A stretch of 64,000 bases of DNA from Flavobacteriaceae bacterium PS02334 (GTDB lineage: Bacteria; Bacteroidota; Bacteroidia; Flavobacteriales; Flavobacteriaceae): contig JASCOH010000002.1 of assembly GCA_029959295.1 (NCBI GenBank), positions 62,001 to 126,000 on the forward strand. The letters run 5' to 3'. This document shows positions 59,870-64,000 of this stretch, piece by piece (position 1 is the stretch's first letter; the number at the start of each line of letters is the position of its first letter). The notes below the pieces were generated by a model. That model did not search any database, had not been told where the DNA came from, and was given only the letters and a program-made list of their open reading frames with translations. The position numbers and the translations under genes were made by a program.

Positions 59870-61456
59870 TTATTTTGCAATATTTACAGCTCTAGTTTCT
59901 CTAATTACGGTAATTTTTACTTGTCCAGGATAAGTCATCTCTGTCTGTATTTTTTGGGAAATATCAAATGAAAGGCTTGAAGCATTGTCATCAGAAACTT
60001 TCTCGCTCTCAACAATTACGCGAAGTTCTCTACCGGCTTGAATTGCATATGCGCTTTTAACTCCAGAGAATCCATAAGCGATATCTTCAAGGTCTTTCAA
60101 TCTTTGGATGTAAGAATCTAAAACTTGTCTTCTCGCTCCAGGTCTTGCTCCAGAAATAGCATCACAAACTTGAACGATTGGAGACAGCAATGATTTCATT
60201 TCAATTTCATCGTGGTGGGCTCCAATTGCATTGCAAACTTCTTCTTTTTCACCATATTTCTCAGCCCACTGCATACCTAAAAGTGCGTGTGGCAAATCAC
60301 TTTCCGTATCTGGCACTTTACCAATATCGTGTAGCAAACCAGCTCTTTTAGCCAATTTTACATTCAATCCCAATTCAGCAGCCATGATACCGCAAAGCTT
60401 AGAAACTTCACGCGAGTGCTGTAATAAATTTTGCCCATAAGAAGAACGGTATTTCATTCTTCCCACGACTTTGATCAATTCTGGGTGCAAACCGTGGATT
60501 CCTAAATCGATAACTGTTCTTTTTCCAACTTCGATGATTTCATCGTCGATTTGTTTAGCAGTTTTGGCTACAACCTCCTCGATTCTTGCCGGGTGAATAC
60601 GTCCGTCAGTTACCAATTTGTGCAATGCCAAACGAGCAATTTCTCTACGAACCGGATCAAAACAGGAAAGGATAATCGCTTCTGGAGTATCGTCTACAAT
60701 AATTTCAACGCCAGTTGCTGCTTCTAAAGCACGGATATTTCTACCTTCACGGCCAATGATTCTACCTTTTACATCGTCAGATTCAATATTGAAAACAGAA
60801 ACGCAATTTTCAACCGCTTCTTCAGTTCCAACTCTTTGAATTGTGTTGATGATGATTTTCTTAGCTTCTTGTTGTGCAGTAAGTTTTGCTTCTTCCAGAG
60901 TATCTTGGATATAAGACATAGCTGAACTTTTTGCTTCGCCTTTCAAGCTTTCCACAAGCTGTGATTTTGCTTCATCAGCAGACAATCCAGAAATAACTTC
61001 TAGCTGTTCTACTTGGCTTTTGTGAAGTCTTTCGATTTCAGCATTTTTCTTTTCAAGCGTTTCAATTCTTGTAGAATAATCGCTGATTTTTGCTTCAAGA
61101 TCTTCCGTTGCTTTTTTAGTTTTTGATAGTTCGTTCGAAACTTGAGACTCTTTATCTCTAGCTCTTTTTTCAGCTTCAGCTGTCTTTTTTTCTTTTTCAA
61201 TAATAGCTTTATCTCTTGAAAGGATAACTTGTTCGTGTTCTGCTTTCAGTTCGATAAACTTTTCTTTTGCCTGAAGCATTTTCTCTTTTTTGGCGGCTTC
61301 GCCTTCAACTTTTGCGTCTTTTAAAATAGATGCAGCTTCCTTTTTAGCATTTTTAATTAAGTTGGAAACATTGCTCTTTTCTAAGGCTTTTGCGATAATA
61401 AATCCACCTGCAAGGCCGACGATTGCTGAAATAATTATTATTAGTGTACTGTCCAT
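59870..61456 (-). CDS. rny: Ribonuclease Y
   Basis: The 528-aa endoribonuclease has an N-terminal membrane helix (about 4-24), a long coiled coil (about 30-200), a KH domain ([20 protein letters not shown] split) and an HD domain with [10 protein letters not shown]. It starts decay of many mRNAs from the membrane. It lies immediately downstream of the 6S RNA and zapA. Confidence 0.97.
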   Translation of the reverse strand: MDSTLIIIISAIVGLAGGFIIAKALEKSNVSNLIKNAKKEAASILKDAKVEGEAAKKEKMLQAKEKFIELKAEHEQVILSRDKAIIEKEKKTAEAEKRARDKESQVSNELSKTKKATEDLEAKISDYSTRIETLEKKNAEIERLHKSQVEQLEVISGLSADEAKSQLVESLKGEAKSSAMSYIQDTLEEAKLTAQQEAKKIIINTIQRVGTEEAVENCVSVFNIESDDVKGRIIGREGRNIRALEAATGVEIIVDDTPEAIILSCFDPVRREIARLALHKLVTDGRIHPARIEEVVAKTAKQIDDEIIEVGKRTVIDLGIHGLHPELIKVVGRMKYRSSYGQNLLQHSREVSKLCGIMAAELGLNVKLAKRAGLLHDIGKVPDTESDLPHALLGMQWAEKYGEKEEVCNAIGAHHDEIEMKSLLSPIVQVCDAISGARPGARRQVLDSYIQRLKDLEDIAYGFSGVKSAYAIQAGRELRVIVESEKVSDDNASSLSFDISQKIQTEMTYPGQVKITVIRETRAVNIAK

Positions 61457-61475
61457 GTTTGTTAAAATTATATAT

Positions 61476-61636
61476 AAAAAAAGCCTACATTAGATTGATT
61501 GAATAAACTCGATAAGACAAGTTTTGAGCTAACTCACTGTTCAAGCTTCCTTACTTAAAAGGCTTGCTATAGTAGCGACGATTTGCTCATTCTAAATTGT
61601 TAGTGTTGAGTTTACCAAATATGAACTAATGTAGGC
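61476..61636 (-). ncRNA. ssrS: 6S RNA (6S-Flavo type)
   Basis: On the minus strand the region folds as one long hairpin. GCCTACATTAG at the 5-prime end pairs perfectly with CTAATGTAGGC at the 3-prime end (plus-strand positions 61626-61636 and 61483-61493). Next come AAACTC/GAGTTT (61613-61608 with 61510-61505) and CTAAC/GTTAG, then an open region and an apical stem around AAGCCTT/AAGG. A T-run (61482-61476) ends it. 6S RNA mimics an open promoter and binds RNA polymerase. The zapA-ssrS neighbourhood is the same as in E. coli. Confidence 0.8.
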
Positions 61637-61666
61637 AGTATTTTAGTCGATGTTATAAGAACGTTT

Positions 61667-61960
61667 TTATTTATCTAAATATTGAGCTAGTAAGTCATTA
61701 ATCTTTCTTAACCGTTCGTTTGTTTCTTCGTGATCAGTTGAAGAATCAATCTTTTTTTGTTCCAGTTGCGATGCAAATTGCAGGGCGCACATGGCCAAAA
61801 CATCCTGTTTGTCTCGCACAGCATAGTTTTCTTCGAATTGCTTTATCATAACATCGATTTTTTTTGAAGCGCTTCGCAAGCCTTCTTCCTGCGACATGTC
61901 TACTGTCAGAGGATAGACTCTGTCTGCAATCGATATTTTAATTTTAAGCTTTTCGTCCAT
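61667..61960 (-). CDS. zapA: Cell division protein ZapA
   Basis: The 97-aa protein has the ZapA beta-strand start (LKIKISIADRVYPLTVD), the helical dimer region with MIKQFEENYAVRDKQDVLAMCALQ and a C-terminal coiled coil. It cross-links FtsZ filaments. It follows the coiled-coil gene by 4 bp. Confidence 0.93.
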   Translation of the reverse strand: MDEKLKIKISIADRVYPLTVDMSQEEGLRSASKKIDVMIKQFEENYAVRDKQDVLAMCALQFASQLEQKKIDSSTDHEETNERLRKINDLLAQYLDK

Positions 61961-61964
61961 ATTG

Positions 61965-62255
61965 CTAGTCTGAAAGCTGCGCTATACAGTAATCAATTTC
62001 ACGGATTAATGAATTTATCTTAAGCTTCGTATCTCTTTTATTTTCTTCACTGCCTAATAATGAATTCGCCATTTTCAGTGAGTCGTGTTGTGATTTCAGC
62101 ACTTCAATCTCTTTAGATTGCTGCTGTACAACAGTTGTTGCCTTTTTCAGTTCTTGTTGCATTTCTTGGCGATTTTTTTCCAAGCCGTCAATTTTCGCCA
62201 ATAACTTTGCGAGTCTGCTTTCAAGAGTATCAATGATTTGCGCAACTTCACTCAT
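61965..62255 (-). CDS. Small coiled-coil protein upstream of zapA
   Basis: The 96-aa protein is almost wholly heptad-rich helix (LAKLLAKIDGLEKNRQEM, VVQQQSKEIEVLKSQHD). It looks like a ZapB-type partner of ZapA in size and position, but sequence similarity to E. coli ZapB is not clear. Confidence 0.78.
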   Translation of the reverse strand: MSEVAQIIDTLESRLAKLLAKIDGLEKNRQEMQQELKKATTVVQQQSKEIEVLKSQHDSLKMANSLLGSEENKRDTKLKINSLIREIDYCIAQLSD

Positions 62256-62394
62256 TGGAGTCGATATTCATTACATAATTTACAAAGTTAGTATTCCTAT
62301 TGAATTTCGCAATATTTTCGTGCACTTTTATTTATTAATTAGATTTCGCGATGTAAGCAATTGATGAAGAGTTGGTTATGTATAATTACAATTT

Positions 62395-63486
62395 TCAGGC
62401 ATTATTGTCTTCGGCCTCCACAATTTCGGGTTCGGCACTATTTTCTTCTTCTCCTAAAACATATCCCCAAGGTTTCAATCCGTCGACTCTGTCAAAAACA
62501 ACTTTGAAAATTGCAATTATGGGGATGGATAAGAACATTCCCTTGACGCCCCAGACTAACTCTCCCAAAACCAATCCGATTAAAGCCGTCAGCGTATTGA
62601 TTTTTACTTTTGAGCCTACAATTTTCGGCATGACATAATTGCTGTCAATCAAATGAATTACAAAAACACTTGCTACAACCAGCAAAACGGCCGTTGATCC
62701 CATGGTTGAAAAAGTCAGCAAAACCGTCATTATTAAAGCAGTCAGGATTCCGATGTAAGGAATTATGTTGAAAATTCCCGTAATCAAGCCGAGCAGAAAA
62801 GCATATTTTATTCCTATGATTTCAAAAGCCGTGCAGGCCAAAATGGTCACGATCAGCATCTGGATAAACAATCCTACGATATATTTTTTTACGATATACT
62901 GAATATTTGAAACGACATCATAAACGATGACCGAGTGTTCTTCTCTGAATAAGGAGATTAAAAAGTTCAAGAGCAGCCTTCGGTGAAGCAGTATGAAAAA
63001 CGTATACAAAAAAATGAAAACTAGAAAAAGCATCAGTGATGAAACCGATAATAATGTCTGCCCAAGCAACGAAGTTCCTTTGCTTAAAGCTTCTGAAGTT
63101 GCAGAATTTATGTAGCTGATCTGTTCGTGATTGTCAATGTGGAAAGTATCAGAAATCCAATTTTGTAAGTCTGTGGAAGTGGCCAAAAGTTGCGCCTTAA
63201 AAGCGGGCAAATCGCTTGTCAAATCGCTCAATTGATTTAAAAGCAGGTATAAAATGGCAGAAATGGCGAGAATTAAAGTCAATAAAACCACTGCTGAAGA
63301 AACGGATCTAGGAAACTTCCAGCGTCTTTCTAAAAAATTGGCAAAAGGCAATAGCAAAAGTGAAAATAAGAAAGCAAAAATAAGCGGTGCTAAAAGTGTT
63401 TCTCCAATAATTGCCAGATAAAACAAGCAGATTATTGAAATTAAAACATGCGCAAGTCGCGTATAAAAAGGAGTAGTTTTTATCAT
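62395..63486 (-). CDS. AI-2E family transporter
   Basis: I start at ATG 63486 (MIKTTPFYTRLAHVLI, 363 aa). The protein has 7-8 predicted membrane helices and the family motifs (LLPFANFLERRW, LLGLITGIFNIIPYIG, IDSNYVMPKIVGSKVKINTL). Family members export autoinducer-2 or act as Na+/H+ antiporters; most are uncharacterised. Confidence 0.92.
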   Translation of the reverse strand: MIKTTPFYTRLAHVLISIICLFYLAIIGETLLAPLIFAFLFSLLLLPFANFLERRWKFPRSVSSAVVLLTLILAISAILYLLLNQLSDLTSDLPAFKAQLLATSTDLQNWISDTFHIDNHEQISYINSATSEALSKGTSLLGQTLLSVSSLMLFLVFIFLYTFFILLHRRLLLNFLISLFREEHSVIVYDVVSNIQYIVKKYIVGLFIQMLIVTILACTAFEIIGIKYAFLLGLITGIFNIIPYIGILTALIMTVLLTFSTMGSTAVLLVVASVFVIHLIDSNYVMPKIVGSKVKINTLTALIGLVLGELVWGVKGMFLSIPIIAIFKVVFDRVDGLKPWGYVLGEEENSAEPEIVEAEDNNA

Positions 63487-63649
63487 ATTAAAGAAATCTT
63501 TAGTATAAATATAAAGCAATTAAATTTTATTTATAAGGAAATGGCCAAACAATAATTTTTCAAATTGCCTAATTCCTTAATTAAGTTATCTTTGCAGCTT
63601 TAAATTCGAACCTTCGAATTATCTAATAATCCAACAATCAATAATCTAA

Positions 63650-64000
63650 ATGATTACAGTAAACGATATTTCAGTACAATTTGGCGGAACAACCCTTTTC
63701 AGCGATGTTTCTTTTGCGATAAATGAAAATGACAAAATTGCCCTTATGGGTAAAAATGGTGCAGGAAAATCTACGCTTCTGAAAATAATTGCAGGACAAA
63801 GCAAACCTTCTACGGGAAATATTTCTGCGCCAAAAGATGCTGTAATCGCTTATCTTCCACAGCATTTGCTGACAAAAGACGATTCGACTGTAATGGAAGA
63901 AACTTCAAAAGCTTTTCAGGAAGTCTTTAAAATCAAAGCAGAGATTGATCATCTAAACGAGCAATTGACGGTTCGTACAGATTATGAATCAGATGATTAC
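63650..64000 (+). CDS. ABC-F family ATPase, 5-prime part
   Basis: The open frame starts at ATG 63650 and runs off the window (117 codons visible, no stop). It reads MITVNDISVQFGGTTLFSDV with Walker A GKNGAGKST (about 35-43) and the AYLPQH Q-loop. This is the first ATPase domain of an ABC-F protein (EttA/Uup/YbiT type) that acts on ribosomes. The subtype cannot be told without the rest. An AATCTAA-type short repeat abuts the start. Confidence 0.9.
   Translation, partial: MITVNDISVQFGGTTLFSDVSFAINENDKIALMGKNGAGKSTLLKIIAGQSKPSTGNISAPKDAVIAYLPQHLLTKDDSTVMEETSKAFQEVFKIKAEIDHLNEQLTVRTDYESDDY

Noticed and set aside
63671-63865. Minus-strand 64-aa ORF
   Set aside because: It is antisense to the ABC-F gene, whose sense frame is clearly coding.

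Overview
The window reads as part of the chromosome of a Flavobacterium-like member of the Bacteroidota. Evidence: Bacteroidota-type promoters (TTG about 19-21 bp before TAnnTTTG), a type IX secretion sorting domain, several PorT-type outer-membrane barrels, a DUF5686/carboxypeptidase-regulatory protein, DUF4290, a long-form GAPDH, 6S RNA between zapA and rny, and AT-rich core genes. No rRNA operon or CRISPR array is visible. There are two tRNA genes (Pro-TGG and Met-CAT).

Region 1 (about 1-16145) is an accessory island ending beside tRNA-Pro. It has a CTnDOT-type tyrosine integrase (14610-15845) and a small excisionase-like HTH protein. Its left end lies outside the window. Cargo: a YceI protein, a condensation-type acyltransferase with a Crp-like regulator, an alpha/beta hydrolase, an NADP-binding reductase divergent from an HxlR regulator, and a RadC-type protein. 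Then come a three-gene hipB-hipS-hipT toxin-antitoxin module with three regularly spaced operator-like sites, and a Gabija-type anti-phage pair (GajA-like OLD ATPase/TOPRIM plus GajB-like UvrD helicase) followed by two unrecognised genes. Base composition switches between GC-richer blocks (metabolic cargo, radC, integrase) and AT-rich blocks (hipBST, Gabija), so the island looks mosaic.

Region 2 (16146-33900) is core: tRNA-Pro, trxB, a large T9SS-exported repeat protein, a TPR/LuxR-like regulator, a 14-unit array of 21-bp repeats, OsmC, GAPDH, HtrA, a dapF-GNAT-mltG-DUF2279 cluster, a lysozyme-like protein, an RsmI-like methyltransferase, a low-molecular-weight phosphatase and dnaA.

Region 3 (33900-53810) is core: thioesterase, YigZ-HAD-ribD, GNAT, a lipoprotein, prmC, an ABC permease, hisS, alkB, tRNA-Met, a START-like protein, a class IV aminotransferase, YqgE, HU, an ATPase-recQ-fmt operon, a DUF493-DUF4290-murA operon and a DUF5686 protein. 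MurA carries Asp where most bacteria have the fosfomycin-target Cys.

Region 4 (53898-64000): aroQ, a cluster of five small outer-membrane barrels, xerD, a response regulator, rny, 6S RNA, zapA and a coiled-coil partner, an AI-2E transporter and the start of an ABC-F ATPase.

The observations most worth following are the hipB operator array, the two unknown genes behind Gabija, the 21-bp repeat array, and a set of intergenic tracts with a strict 7-bp period, several of which abut start codons.
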